The notes below the pieces were generated by a model. The model saw nothing but the letters and a program-made list of their open reading frames with translations. It had not been told where the DNA came from and ran no database searches. From Devosia beringensis (GTDB taxonomy: Bacteria; Pseudomonadota; Alphaproteobacteria; Rhizobiales; Devosiaceae): a stretch of 64,000 nucleotides of DNA. The translations under genes were made by a program, and so were the position numbers. Numbering within the stretch: position 1 is the stretch's first letter; every line of letters starts with the position of its first letter. Of this stretch, positions 40,656 to 48,083 are shown in pieces. The stretch is taken from NCBI RefSeq assembly GCF_014926585.1, contig NZ_CP045422.1:62001-126000 (forward strand). Reading direction: 5' to 3'.

Positions 40656-41400
40656 CTTTCAAACCTGACAGACTTCCAGACAATGCGAGCTTGCGGGCCT
40701 CATCAAACAGCTCAATGACTAAACTCGGCGTTATTGTGGGCAAGTATGTTTTGCCATCAATTGCCAAATTAACATCGATCTGTAGTGCAGCAACGTGACG
40801 CTCCGGGCCGAACTGGGGGCTAGTCGGCTGCCCTGCATTCACGCCAAGGGTGATATCCCGCAGTGATGCTGTGTGGAATTTCATCAGCCTGTTCATTCTA
40901 CTACCAGCAGGTCCCGGCCTCTGCATATTTACTTGAAGCTGGACGTCAATGGCCTTCGCATCTAAGTCCAACCCAGACCGCTGAACAAGGTATTTTGTCG
41001 CGTCGGAAGCCTGAGGAAGATTGCGAATTAGCGTAATGATGACCGCAACTCGATTGAGCTCGCCCATGCGTGCCGTGCTTGCGGAGACCTTTTCCATAAG
41101 CCGCTCGGCGTGTCTTACGCCCTCAGCTAGCTTCCAACCCCATGGCCCCGACTGCTGGCGGTCGGCGTGTGCCAGGATAATGTCGATGCGACCAGGGGAT
41201 ATAGTCACTTGTTCAAGCCGCTCATCCATCAATGTGCTGGCTTGCGAATTAAAGGGTGCGGATGGAGCAAGGCTTCGATTTGTCTGCGTGTTATCTGGCT
41301 CTTCGCCGAAAACGTTTAGGAACACCGAGGCAGCCTTAGCGCCTGTGAATTCGTCCTTAAACCAGGCAAACTGCGCGTACTGAAAAAGCCAATCTTCCAT
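40648..41400 (-). CDS. Cargo cassette gene 1, unknown
   Basis: 250 residues. Residues about 55-150 read as strands and helices (LEQVTISPGRIDIILAHADR, GVRHAERLMEKVSASTARMG, NRVAVIITLI), and the C-terminal half has alternating strands (DVQLQVNMQRPGPAGSRMNR, AALQIDVNLAIDGKTY). The two-domain pattern recalls large uncharacterised families of about 250 residues, but I cannot name one. A sigma70-type promoter lies upstream. First gene of a three-gene operon between integrase and attR; defence or exclusion is the obvious hypothesis. Confidence 0.68.
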   Translation of the reverse strand: MEDWLFQYAQFAWFKDEFTGAKAASVFLNVFGEEPDNTQTNRSLAPSAPFNSQASTLMDERLEQVTISPGRIDIILAHADRQQSGPWGWKLAEGVRHAERLMEKVSASTARMGELNRVAVIITLIRNLPQASDATKYLVQRSGLDLDAKAIDVQLQVNMQRPGPAGSRMNRLMKFHTASLRDITLGVNAGQPTSPQFGPERHVAALQIDVNLAIDGKTYLPTITPSLVIELFDEARKLALSGSLSGLKDG

Positions 41401-41429
41401 AAAACATCAACGCTCGCGATTTCATGGGC

Positions 41430-41458
41430 GGCATAGTGCAATGCCAATGGTTCATCAA
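41430..41458 (-). promoter_or_regulatory. Promoter of the cargo cassette
   Basis: On the minus strand TTGATG (41458-41453), 17 bp, TATGCC (41435-41430), 29 bases before the first ATG. The motif is near the sigma70 consensus, with no immunity operator overlapping it, so the cassette should be active in the lysogen. Confidence 0.5.
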
Positions 41459-41711
41459 CTGATAAATTAATCAAGGGTTACTGCGACAAAGTGAGCAGCG
41501 GCAACGCTGAACAACAAATGGCGCCAACTTCTGCCGCGGGATTCCCAGTTGAGACCGCAGTGCAGCAAACTTCATGTTGGAGAGAAATGGTAGTGGCGAC
41601 GGGAGAATGTAAGGCCTTCGCTGCCGGTTCGCGGATGCCGCCTTGGTTTCGTTCACGGTTGACGAAGTCCAGCGCATTTTCTGGCGTGAGGAACAAAGTC
41701 TCAGTCTATTT

Positions 41712-41804
41712 AGCCGCCTTCAGCTACTCGAAGGGTATCAAATCGAGAACGCAATTCCCCGCACCTTGGATGCGGGTGCGGGAATAGCGCGAAAAGAGCA
41801 ATGA
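41712..41804 (+). pseudogene. Relic of a second integrase 3' end
   Basis: The plus strand reads SRLQLLEGYQIENAIPRTLD... ARKEQ and TGA at 41802, aligning with the active integrase C-terminus SKLMAGYQTENAISR... ARKEQ. The DNA shares stretches such as CGAGAACGCAATT but is clearly diverged. The remaining integrase is gone. Bases 41401-41711 otherwise hold the cassette promoter and nothing else I can support. Confidence 0.7.
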
Positions 41805-41826
41805 AATCAACGGCAGAAACCCCGGC

Positions 41827-41849
41827 TTCGAGTCCTGCCGGGACCGCCA
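41827..41849 (+). other. Candidate attR: tRNA-Ser-like 3' end
   Basis: TTCGAGTCCTGCC-GGGACCG-CCA has the T-loop, the 3' acceptor strand, G73 (typical of tRNA-Ser) and CCA of a tRNA. The expected 5' half of the T stem does not pair, so it is only a 3' fragment. Prophages that enter tRNA genes leave such a copy at the far end; the intact tRNA (5' acceptor predicted GGTCCCG) should lie left of this window. Host genes begin just after it. Confidence 0.6.
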
Positions 41850-41869
41850 GATTTTCCTTGCCCTGATTG

Positions 41870-42310
41870 CTAGAAATCAAAACCCATCTGCGAGACGGCA
41901 GGCTTGGCCGGCGCCGGTGCCGCGGCTTCGGCTGCAAGGGCCGGGACCAGAATGACGGGCGTGGCGGCCGGTTTGGGTATGCGCCTGGCCTTGGGCAGTG
42001 GCTGCTCGACGGCCGGGATGACAACGGCCGGCGCCTCGGTGATCCTGGCGGCAGGCAGCAGGCCGGCCAGCCAGCGCTGCACCGGCGCCAGCTTGCCGGG
42101 GTGCAAGGCATAGCGGTTTTCCCGGCCGAACTTCTTCTCGCTGATCAGCCCGGACTGCTTGAGCACCCGCAGGTGCCGCGAGATGGCGGGGCGGCTGATC
42201 CGGAACGCAGCCGCCAGCACGTGTACGGGCTGCGGGCCGCCCTGCAGCAGCTCGATCAGGCGGCAGCGAGTCGGATCGGCGAGGGCGACAAGAATGGCGA
42301 TCGGGGGCAT
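41870..42310 (-). CDS. ArsR-family transcriptional regulator
   Basis: 146 residues. Winged helix at about 5-85 (ILVALADPTRCRLIELLQGG, ISRPAISRHLRVLKQSGLIS, GRENRYAL), followed by a Pro/Ala-rich tail ending QMGFDF. No metal-binding Cys cluster (ELCVC type) is present, so it is probably not a metal sensor. First host gene after the prophage. Confidence 0.82.
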   Translation of the reverse strand: MPPIAILVALADPTRCRLIELLQGGPQPVHVLAAAFRISRPAISRHLRVLKQSGLISEKKFGRENRYALHPGKLAPVQRWLAGLLPAARITEAPAVVIPAVEQPLPKARRIPKPAATPVILVPALAAEAAAPAPAKPAVSQMGFDF

Positions 42311-42495
42311 GGCGGTTCCCAGGCGTTTCCTGCTGCCTAGGTAACGATGGGGTTACTCGTCAAGGGGCGCACTGGATATGCAACCGATTGTTCACCAGAT
42401 ACGTTGGTCGAGCGTTCATGATGCCCCGCGATCGGTCGGCATCGGCAATATTCTGGTCACTTCCCTGCGCGAAGGTCGGAACAGGGAGACATGGC

Positions 42496-43176
42496 ATGGA
42501 AAAATCTCAGGCGGCATATTCGTGGTGGAGCCGGGCACACCGCCCCTACACCACGGCTGAGCTGATTGCCGACGGCATTGTGCATGTGCTGGGTCTTATC
42601 GGCGCCGGGGTTGCCGGTGCAGTTTTGCTGGCCTTTGCCATCATGGAAGCAGCGCCCGAACTGCCCGCGCTATCGATCTATGTCACCAGCCTGATCGTCG
42701 TGCTGGGGGTATCGCTCGCCTATAACCAATGGCCCGTCTCGCCGATCAAGATGTGGCTGGCCCGGCTTGACCAGGCGGCCATATTCCTGTTCATCGCCGG
42801 AACCTACACGCCCTTCCTGGCGGTGCTGGGTGGCACCACGACCGGTGCGCTGATGACGACGTTCGTCTGGGGCGCCTCGCTGGTCGGGGTGGCGCTCAAG
42901 CTGATCGTGCCCGAGCATTTCGGCCGGCTGGCCATCGCGCTCTACCTGGCCATCGGCTGGAGCGGCATCCTGGTATTCCAGTCGCTGGCACAGACCCTGC
43001 CCCACTCCACCATGATGCTGGTGCTCGCCGGCGGCGTCACCTACTCGCTGGGGATCATTTTCCATCTGTGGGAAAAGCTGAAGTTCCAGAACGCGCTGTG
43101 GCACGTCTTCGTCGTGGCCGGCGCCAGCCTTCACCTCTGGGCGGTGATCGACTTCATGGTCATCCACCGGGTCTAG
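42496..43176 (+). CDS. Hemolysin III / PAQR-family membrane protein
   Basis: 226 residues from ATG 42496 (GGGAG upstream). Seven hydrophobic segments and the family features: the N-terminal PYTTAELIADGIVHVLGLIG, the DQAAIFLFIAGTYTPF motif, and the C-terminal LWHVFVVAGASLHLWAVI with metal-binding His residues. The bacterial YqfA/HlyIII group is a predicted zinc-dependent membrane hydrolase; its physiological role is not settled. Confidence 0.88.
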   Translation: MEKSQAAYSWWSRAHRPYTTAELIADGIVHVLGLIGAGVAGAVLLAFAIMEAAPELPALSIYVTSLIVVLGVSLAYNQWPVSPIKMWLARLDQAAIFLFIAGTYTPFLAVLGGTTTGALMTTFVWGASLVGVALKLIVPEHFGRLAIALYLAIGWSGILVFQSLAQTLPHSTMMLVLAGGVTYSLGIIFHLWEKLKFQNALWHVFVVAGASLHLWAVIDFMVIHRV

Positions 43177-43276
43177 AGCATTTCACCGTTTCTGAAACGG
43201 TTCTATGGCTCTAGCTCTTCGGTTTGTCGCGTTTTCGAACCGCAAAAGTGGAGCCACTTTTGCTGAAAACGCTCTA
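43177..43276. repeat. Palindromic intergenic repeat of Hyphomicrobiales type
   Basis: Starts GAGCATTTCACCGTTTCTGA and ends CGCTCTAG. Contains CCGTTTC-T-GAAACGG (43186-43200) and a strong hairpin GCAAAAGTGG-AG-CCACTTTTGC (43242-43263) enclosed by GCGTTTTC/GAAAACGC (43229-43236, 43265-43272). This matches the general form of the dispersed repeats seen in this order. It may serve as transcription end or mRNA stabiliser between convergent genes. Confidence 0.6.
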
Positions 43277-43753
43277 GTCGACCGGCGCGCCGACCCGCTC
43301 ATGTTCCATCGTATCGCCCGGCTGCAGGCCCAGCTCTTCGGAGCGGCCACCGGGAATTTCGAGCACGAACTGCACCGGTACCTGCGAGGGAATGGAGGTC
43401 AGGTCCTGCGGCCGGGCATTGACATGGATGGTCTTGACCACCCCGTCGGCGCCGACAAAGATCATGTCGAGCGGGATCAGGGTATTGCTCATCCAGAACG
43501 ACACCTCACGCTCTTGCTTGAAATCAAACAGCATGCCGGCGTCGTCAGCCAGTTCCTCGCGGAACATCAGCCCCTTGGCGCGGCTTTCCGGCGTGTCGAC
43601 AAGTTCGACATTGAAGGCGTGCTCGCCGGTGGCGGTATGCAGCACCAGCTTGCCCTCGTCGCTGCAGGCGGCGAGCGGAGCAGCCACCATGAGCACGGCC
43701 AGAAGCACACCGGCACGCCGTACGGCCGGCGCGAAGCCTTGGGCAATCATCAT
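43274..43753 (-). CDS. DUF192 lipoprotein
   Basis: 159 residues from ATG 43753. Lipoprotein-type signal with the lipobox LAAC at about residues 29-32, then the DUF192 core (ESRAKGLMFREELADDAGML, FWMSNTLIPLDMIFVGADG, VQFVLEIPGGRSEELGLQPG). Ten bases after the double cold-shock gene, so probably in one transcript. Function of the family is unknown. Confidence 0.85.
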   Translation of the reverse strand: MMIAQGFAPAVRRAGVLLAVLMVAAPLAACSDEGKLVLHTATGEHAFNVELVDTPESRAKGLMFREELADDAGMLFDFKQEREVSFWMSNTLIPLDMIFVGADGVVKTIHVNARPQDLTSIPSQVPVQFVLEIPGGRSEELGLQPGDTMEHERVGAPVD

Positions 43754-43763
43754 CAGAATATTC

Positions 43764-44387
43764 CTAGTGCGAGGAAGGAGCGTCGCCCCAACCATCGGGC
43801 CGAATTTCGGCGACCATAAGGCCCTTAGGGCCGTTGCCGTACCGAACCAGCACGAACTGACCGGGCCGCAATTCGGTGATGCCGAAGCGGCGCAGGGTTT
43901 CCATATGCACAAAAATGTCGGGCGTACCCTCACCGGCCGAGAGAAAGCCGAAACCGCGGATGCGGTTGAACCACTTGACCTCGAGACGCACCATGCCGGA
44001 AGTCGGCTCGACCACGACATGGGTGCGCGGCGCGGCCATCTGGGCCGGGTGCCGGGCGGTGGATTCATCCATTGAAACGATACGGAAGGCCTGCAGCCCG
44101 CCGGGCCGGTTGAGTGCCTCGACAACGATGCGGGCACCCTCATGGGCGCTCTGGTAACCGTCGCGGCGCAGGCAGGTCACGTGCAGCAGGACATCGGGCA
44201 TGCCGTTGTCGGGCACGATGAAGCCGAAACCCTTGCCGGCGTCGAACCACTTGATGGATCCGGCAATCTCGATGGTGTCGAGCCCGGACTCGCCGGAATT
44301 GCCCAAAGGATCGGCATGCGTCACCGCACCATCCTCCTGCGACAAGCCCAAGGGCTCGTCACCATTGCCACCAGAATCGGCCCCCAT
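43764..44387 (-). CDS. Double cold-shock-domain protein
   Basis: 207 residues from ATG 44387. Two CSD domains: residues about 38-105 (GSIKWFDAGKGFGFIVPDNG, DVLLHV) and about 135-200 (LEVKWFNRIRGFGFLSAGEG, DIFVHM), each with RNP1 and RNP2. Two-domain CSPs are typical of Alphaproteobacteria. Binds single-stranded RNA/DNA. A longer in-frame start at 44570 would overlap the divergent glyoxalase promoter. Confidence 0.88.
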   Translation of the reverse strand: MGADSGGNGDEPLGLSQEDGAVTHADPLGNSGESGLDTIEIAGSIKWFDAGKGFGFIVPDNGMPDVLLHVTCLRRDGYQSAHEGARIVVEALNRPGGLQAFRIVSMDESTARHPAQMAAPRTHVVVEPTSGMVRLEVKWFNRIRGFGFLSAGEGTPDIFVHMETLRRFGITELRPGQFVLVRYGNGPKGLMVAEIRPDGWGDAPSSH

Positions 44388-44568
44388 CGTCCCAGCCCCT
44401 TGTACTCGCCCCGCCGCTGCGAGGTACTCCACACTAGACGCCACTCTGTCCGATTCAGAGTCGCTTGTTAAGCATCTCTTAGGAATTTGTTGTGTGGTGC
44501 GGCGATTGCGGCCTGGCGTGACACTTGCTAGGCCAAGACCAGACCGAAATTGCACTGAGGAATACGCC

Positions 44569-44985
44569 ATGCGCTATTTGCACACGATGGTTCGCATCAC
44601 CAATGTCGAAGACAGCTTGCGCTTCTACTGCAACGGCCTGGGCCTGGAGGAAGTGCGGCGCATCGACAATGAAAAGGGCCGCTTTACGCTGATTTTCCTG
44701 GCGGCACCGGGCGACGAGGGCGGCCAGGTCGAGCTGACCTATAACTGGGATCCGGAAGTCTATGCCGGCGGTCGCAATTTTGGCCACCTGGCCTATCGGG
44801 TCAAGGACATCTATGCGCTGTGCCAGCACCTGAGCGACATGGGCGTGATCATCAATCGCCCGCCGCGTGACGGCCACATGGCCTTTGTGCGCTCGCCGGA
44901 CGGGATTTCGATCGAGCTGATCCAGGAAGGCGACCTGGCGCCGCAGGAGCCGTGGCTGTCGATGCCCAATACCGGCAGCTGGTAA
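44569..44985 (+). CDS. gloA: Lactoylglutathione lyase (glyoxalase I)
   Basis: 138 residues, standard length. YLHTMVRITNVEDSLRFYCN at the N-terminus gives the metal ligand His5; further ligands are in GQVELTYNW, FGHLAYRV and SIELIQ. Converts the methylglyoxal-glutathione hemithioacetal to lactoylglutathione. Divergent from the cold-shock gene. Confidence 0.92.
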   Translation: MRYLHTMVRITNVEDSLRFYCNGLGLEEVRRIDNEKGRFTLIFLAAPGDEGGQVELTYNWDPEVYAGGRNFGHLAYRVKDIYALCQHLSDMGVIINRPPRDGHMAFVRSPDGISIELIQEGDLAPQEPWLSMPNTGSW

Positions 44986-45008
44986 CCGCCGCCCTGCATC
45001 ACTAACGA

Positions 45009-45044
45009 TTTGCTAACCGTGGCGCTTAGGCTGCGGTTAGCAAA
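45009..45044. repeat. 11-bp inverted repeat between gloA and the M15 peptidase gene
   Basis: TTTGCTAACCG (45009-45019) and CGGTTAGCAAA (45034-45044) are perfect complements with a 14-base loop. No U-tract follows on the plus strand, so either a weak terminator or an operator; the side is undecided. Confidence 0.4.
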
Positions 45045-45124
45045 ACCGATGGTATTTTACCGACTTCAGCGACGGGCCATTGCCTGTTGTACGAGAGCAA
45101 CACAAGCGTTCCTCGGAAGTCGCC

Positions 45125-45601
45125 ATGTTCCCCGCCTTGCGTTCCCTTGCCGCCATCGTCGCCTGTACCGTGAGCCTGGCCGCCTGTGTGCCGATGGCCA
45201 TGTTTGCCAGCTCGAGTGGCGCCAGCTATGCCAACAAGCGCAGCGACTGGGGCACCTATGTATCCAGCCGCGACGTCAATGCCCTGTGCCTGAGCCCCAA
45301 GCTGCGCTTCCTGGTATGGGAGTTCGAGGGCCATTTCGGGCGCAAGGTGATCATGAATTCGGGCTATCGCGACGGCAACCACAATGCCCAGGCCGGCGGC
45401 GCCGACAATTCATATCATACGCGCTGCATGGCCGCCGACTTCTACATCCCGGGCGTCGACAAGCGCGACCTGATCCTGTTTGCCATGCGCACCGAGGCGG
45501 TAGGTGGATTGGGCTGTTATCCGGGTCGGGACTTCATTCATGTGGACGTGCGCGACCGTCCGCGCGGCTACAACCGGCCCGTGACTTTCTCGGGCTGTTA
45601 A
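45125..45601 (+). CDS. M15A-type D,D-peptidase lipoprotein (YcbK/DUF882-like)
   Basis: 158 residues. Lipobox SLAAC near residue 20. The zinc peptidase motifs are NSGYRDGNHNAQAGGADNS, then HTRCMAADF (His and Asp ligands), and FIHVDVR (HxD). It probably trims murein peptides at the outer membrane. A longer in-frame start at 45080 lacks a signal-peptide context. Confidence 0.8.
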   Translation: MFPALRSLAAIVACTVSLAACVPMAMFASSSGASYANKRSDWGTYVSSRDVNALCLSPKLRFLVWEFEGHFGRKVIMNSGYRDGNHNAQAGGADNSYHTRCMAADFYIPGVDKRDLILFAMRTEAVGGLGCYPGRDFIHVDVRDRPRGYNRPVTFSGC

Positions 45602-45673
45602 AAAAAACGGCAATGAATGCGCAAATGGGTTGCACAACCCAAATGTCCCAATTATACGACCGGCAGCGCTTAA

Positions 45674-45748
45674 GCGCCCTTCGTCTATCGGTTAGGACGG
45701 CACCCTTTCACGGTGCAGAGAGGGGTTCGATTCCCCTAGGGCGTACCA
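45674..45748 (+). tRNA. tRNA-Glu (TTC)
   Basis: Full cloverleaf: acceptor GCGCCCT/AGGGCGT, D arm TCTATCGGTTAGGA, anticodon loop CTTTCAC with anticodon TTC, T arm GGGGTTCGATTCCCC, A73 and encoded CCA. Confidence 0.95.
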
Positions 45749-45796
45749 TTCCTTCCTGTTGAAGGATGGTACATATTAAGCTAGATTTCTAGGTCT

Positions 45797-45871
45797 GCGC
45801 CCATCGTCTATCGGTCAGGACGGCACCCTCTCACGGTGCAGAGCGGGGTTCGATTCCCCGTGGGCGTACCA
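45797..45871 (+). tRNA. tRNA-Glu (CTC)
   Basis: Cloverleaf nearly identical to the previous gene, with anticodon loop CTCTCAC (anticodon CTC), acceptor GCGCCCA/TGGGCGT, T arm CGGGGTTCGATTCCCCG and encoded CCA. A tandem pair 48 bases apart that together read GAA and GAG. Confidence 0.94.
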
Positions 45872-45972
45872 GAAACCTTTTCCCTACTACTCTATGCGCG
45901 TTCTGCTGCGATTGTGGCTGGCCCCAGGGCCGGCTGATGGCCTGTACAGCAGACACCATTTGCCCATTTGCA

Positions 45973-46002
45973 TGATCCGCCGTCGAATTGCCTGCGTAAG
46001 AG
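45973..46002 (+). promoter_or_regulatory. RpoE (ECF11)-type promoter of rpoE-chrR
   Basis: TGATCC (45973-45978), 18 bp, TAAGAG (45997-46002). This matches the Rhodobacter RpoE consensus TGATCC-N18-TAAGA. The transcription start would be about 46008 and the ATG at 46026 follows, with GGAG at 46016. It predicts positive autoregulation. Confidence 0.8.
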
Positions 46003-46025
46003 GGCTGACAGGTGCGGAGCTGCCG

Positions 46026-46625
46026 ATGTATGCCTTTGCCATGACAGATCCAGAAATCGCGCGCATAGCCGGAACAGTGGCGATGGATGATCCAACAAGT
46101 CTGTTGCTGCGCGTCGCCGAAAGCCGCGACAAGGCCGCCCTTGCGGCGCTCTTCACCTATTTCGCGCCGCGTGTGAAATCGATGATGCTCAAGCTGGGCG
46201 CAGGCGATGCGCTGGCCGAGGATCTGGTGCAGGAGACCTTTGTGTCGGTGTGGCGCAAGGCAGCGCTCTATTCCAGCCAGCGCGGCGCGGCCAGCACCTG
46301 GATCTTCACCATTGCCCGCAACCTTCGGATCGACCAGCTGCGCCGGCAATCAAACAAGCCCTATGAGGATCTCGAATCGCTGGAGCTCGCCAGTGACGCG
46401 CCGCTGGGCAGTGCCCTGGTCGAGCAGCGCCAGGTGATCGACCGCGTCACTCTGGCGCTCAAGAACCTGCCCGCCGAACAACAGGACGTCGTGCGCCTGA
46501 GTTTCATCCACGACATGCCGCATGCCCAGATTGCCGAAAGCCTCGGCGTTCCCCTGGGCACCGTGAAATCGCGACTTCGCCTCGCCTATGGACGGCTCCG
46601 GCCCCTGCTGGAGGATCTGCAATGA
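46026..46625 (+). CDS. rpoE: ECF sigma factor, RpoE/ECF11 group
   Basis: 199 residues. Region 2 has LVQETFVSVWRKAALYSSQR and STWIFTIARNLRIDQLRRQ; region 4 has LPAEQQDVVRLSFIHDMPHA and GVPLGTVKSRLRLAYGRL. Followed with ATGA overlap by a ChrR-type anti-sigma, the defining partner of ECF11. It responds to singlet oxygen in Rhodobacter. Start chosen at 46026 because GGAG lies six bases upstream. Confidence 0.88.
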   Translation: MYAFAMTDPEIARIAGTVAMDDPTSLLLRVAESRDKAALAALFTYFAPRVKSMMLKLGAGDALAEDLVQETFVSVWRKAALYSSQRGAASTWIFTIARNLRIDQLRRQSNKPYEDLESLELASDAPLGSALVEQRQVIDRVTLALKNLPAEQQDVVRLSFIHDMPHAQIAESLGVPLGTVKSRLRLAYGRLRPLLEDLQ

Positions 46626-47281
46626 ATGTGAACCACCACCCCGATATTACCACCCTGATGGCGTTCAGCGCCGGAACGCTCGAAGACCCCTATGCGACCG
46701 TGATTGCGACGCATCTGGCGATGTCGGAAGGCGGCAGGGAGACGCTGCGCCACATCAACACCATTGGTGGCGCCCTGCTGACGGACGAACCGGAGGCTGA
46801 CTTGGCCAATGGCGCGCTCGACCGCCTGCTGGATGCGCTGGGCGAGGACGGCGACACGATCGCTGTCGTGCCACATGATGCCCGTCCGGCCGCCGGTGAC
46901 GTGCCCCTGCCCCTGCAGCGCCATCTGCCGCATGGGCTGGGTGGCGTGCGCTGGAAGTGGACCGGGCCCGGCGTGGCCACGGCTGACCTGGCCTGGGGCC
47001 AGGACGGCCGCTCGCGGCTGATGCTGCTGCGCGTGGCGGCCGGCCGGCCGGTACCCGAGCACGGCCATGGCGGCCAGGAACTCACGCTCATCCTCTCGGG
47101 CGCCTATCGCGACCGCTTTGGCGTTTTCGCCAAGGGCGACATTGCCGACCATGACGAGGAGGTGGAGCACCAGCCCATCGCCGAGCCTGGCGAGGACTGC
47201 ATATGCCTGGTGGCCGTTGACGCGCGCCTGACCTTCCGCGGTCGGCTGATGCGCGCACTGCAGCCGCTGTTCGGGCTATGA
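46622..47281 (+). CDS. chrR: ChrR-family anti-sigma factor with cupin domain
   Basis: 219 residues. The anti-sigma domain (1-85) has His5/His6 and His31, but the positions of the Rhodobacter zinc ligands Cys35 and Cys38 are Ser35 and Gly38 (HLAMSEGG). The C-terminal cupin (about 105-195) keeps its metal ligands (PEHGHGGQELTLILSG, VEHQP). It should bind and hold RpoE until singlet oxygen or peroxides act. Loss of the CxxC pair may change the zinc site or the signal response. Confidence 0.85.
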   Translation: MNVNHHPDITTLMAFSAGTLEDPYATVIATHLAMSEGGRETLRHINTIGGALLTDEPEADLANGALDRLLDALGEDGDTIAVVPHDARPAAGDVPLPLQRHLPHGLGGVRWKWTGPGVATADLAWGQDGRSRLMLLRVAAGRPVPEHGHGGQELTLILSGAYRDRFGVFAKGDIADHDEEVEHQPIAEPGEDCICLVAVDARLTFRGRLMRALQPLFGL

Positions 47282-48036
47282 GCCTGCAACCGGGCGTGGC
47301 CTGGATCATCGGCGGGGGATCGGGGATCGGCGCCGCCGTGGCCCAGCTGCTGGCCAAACGGGGCTGGACGGTGGCGATTTCGGGTCGCCGCGAGGACAAG
47401 CTAGCTGCCGTTGCGCAAGGCCACCCCACGATCAGTGGTTATCCGCTGGATGTGACGGATGGCGAGGCCATCGCGGCGACCGTGCAGAAAATCGCCGCCG
47501 AACTGGGCCGGATCGACCTGTTCATCTTCGGCGCTGCCGCCTGGCAGCCGATGGATGTCGGCGATTATGACTATGACAAATTCGCCAAGATCGTCGACAC
47601 CAATTATCTCGGCGTGCTGCGCGTGGCCAATCCACTGCTGGCGCAGATGGATCGCCAGGGTGGCGGGCACTTTTCGGTTATCGCGTCGGTAGCCGGCTAT
47701 TTCGGCCTGCCGCGCTCGGCCGCCTATTCCTCGACCAAGGCCGGTCTGATCAACCTGCTTGAGACAATGCGTACCGAACTGGCGCCCCGCAATATCACCG
47801 TACGGATGATCGTGCCGGGTTTCGTCAAATCCGAGCTGACCGACAAGAATGACTTCCCCATGCCCTTCCTGATGGAAACGGCCGACGCGGCGGTGCGGAT
47901 CGTCGATGGGCTGACGCAGTCGGACCGGTTCGAGATCGCCTTTCCCAAGCGCATGGTCTGGCTGATGAAGACGGTGCGCTGGCTGCCATACCCGGTCTTC
48001 TTCTGGCTGACCAGCAAGATGCTGCCCAAGGATTGA
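47278..48036 (+). CDS. Short-chain dehydrogenase/reductase
   Basis: 252 residues. Rossmann glycine motif GGGSGIGAA, catalytic Ser in SVAGYFG and Tyr-x-x-x-Lys in AYSSTKAG. Overlaps chrR by ATGA, so it belongs to the RpoE operon, as SDR genes do in the Rhodobacter RpoE regulon. The C-terminus (WLMKTVRWLPYPVFFWLTSK) is hydrophobic, suggesting membrane association. Substrate unknown; oxidised lipids are a guess. Confidence 0.85.
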   Translation: MSLQPGVAWIIGGGSGIGAAVAQLLAKRGWTVAISGRREDKLAAVAQGHPTISGYPLDVTDGEAIAATVQKIAAELGRIDLFIFGAAAWQPMDVGDYDYDKFAKIVDTNYLGVLRVANPLLAQMDRQGGGHFSVIASVAGYFGLPRSAAYSSTKAGLINLLETMRTELAPRNITVRMIVPGFVKSELTDKNDFPMPFLMETADAAVRIVDGLTQSDRFEIAFPKRMVWLMKTVRWLPYPVFFWLTSKMLPKD

Positions 48037-48083
48037 ACCTTTGGCGAGCTGGACACTTCTCCTTTCAACCAAGGAGACCTGCC

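Noticed and set aside
41641..41711. Possible longer integrase relic (a TGGTTTCG match to the integrase WFRDR segment)
   Set aside because: It is out of frame with the relic and only eight bases long, so it may be chance.
45674..45871. The tandem tRNA-Glu genes as the prophage attachment site
   Set aside because: Both are intact and unlike the tRNA-Ser-type fragment at 41827; several host genes lie between them and the integrase.
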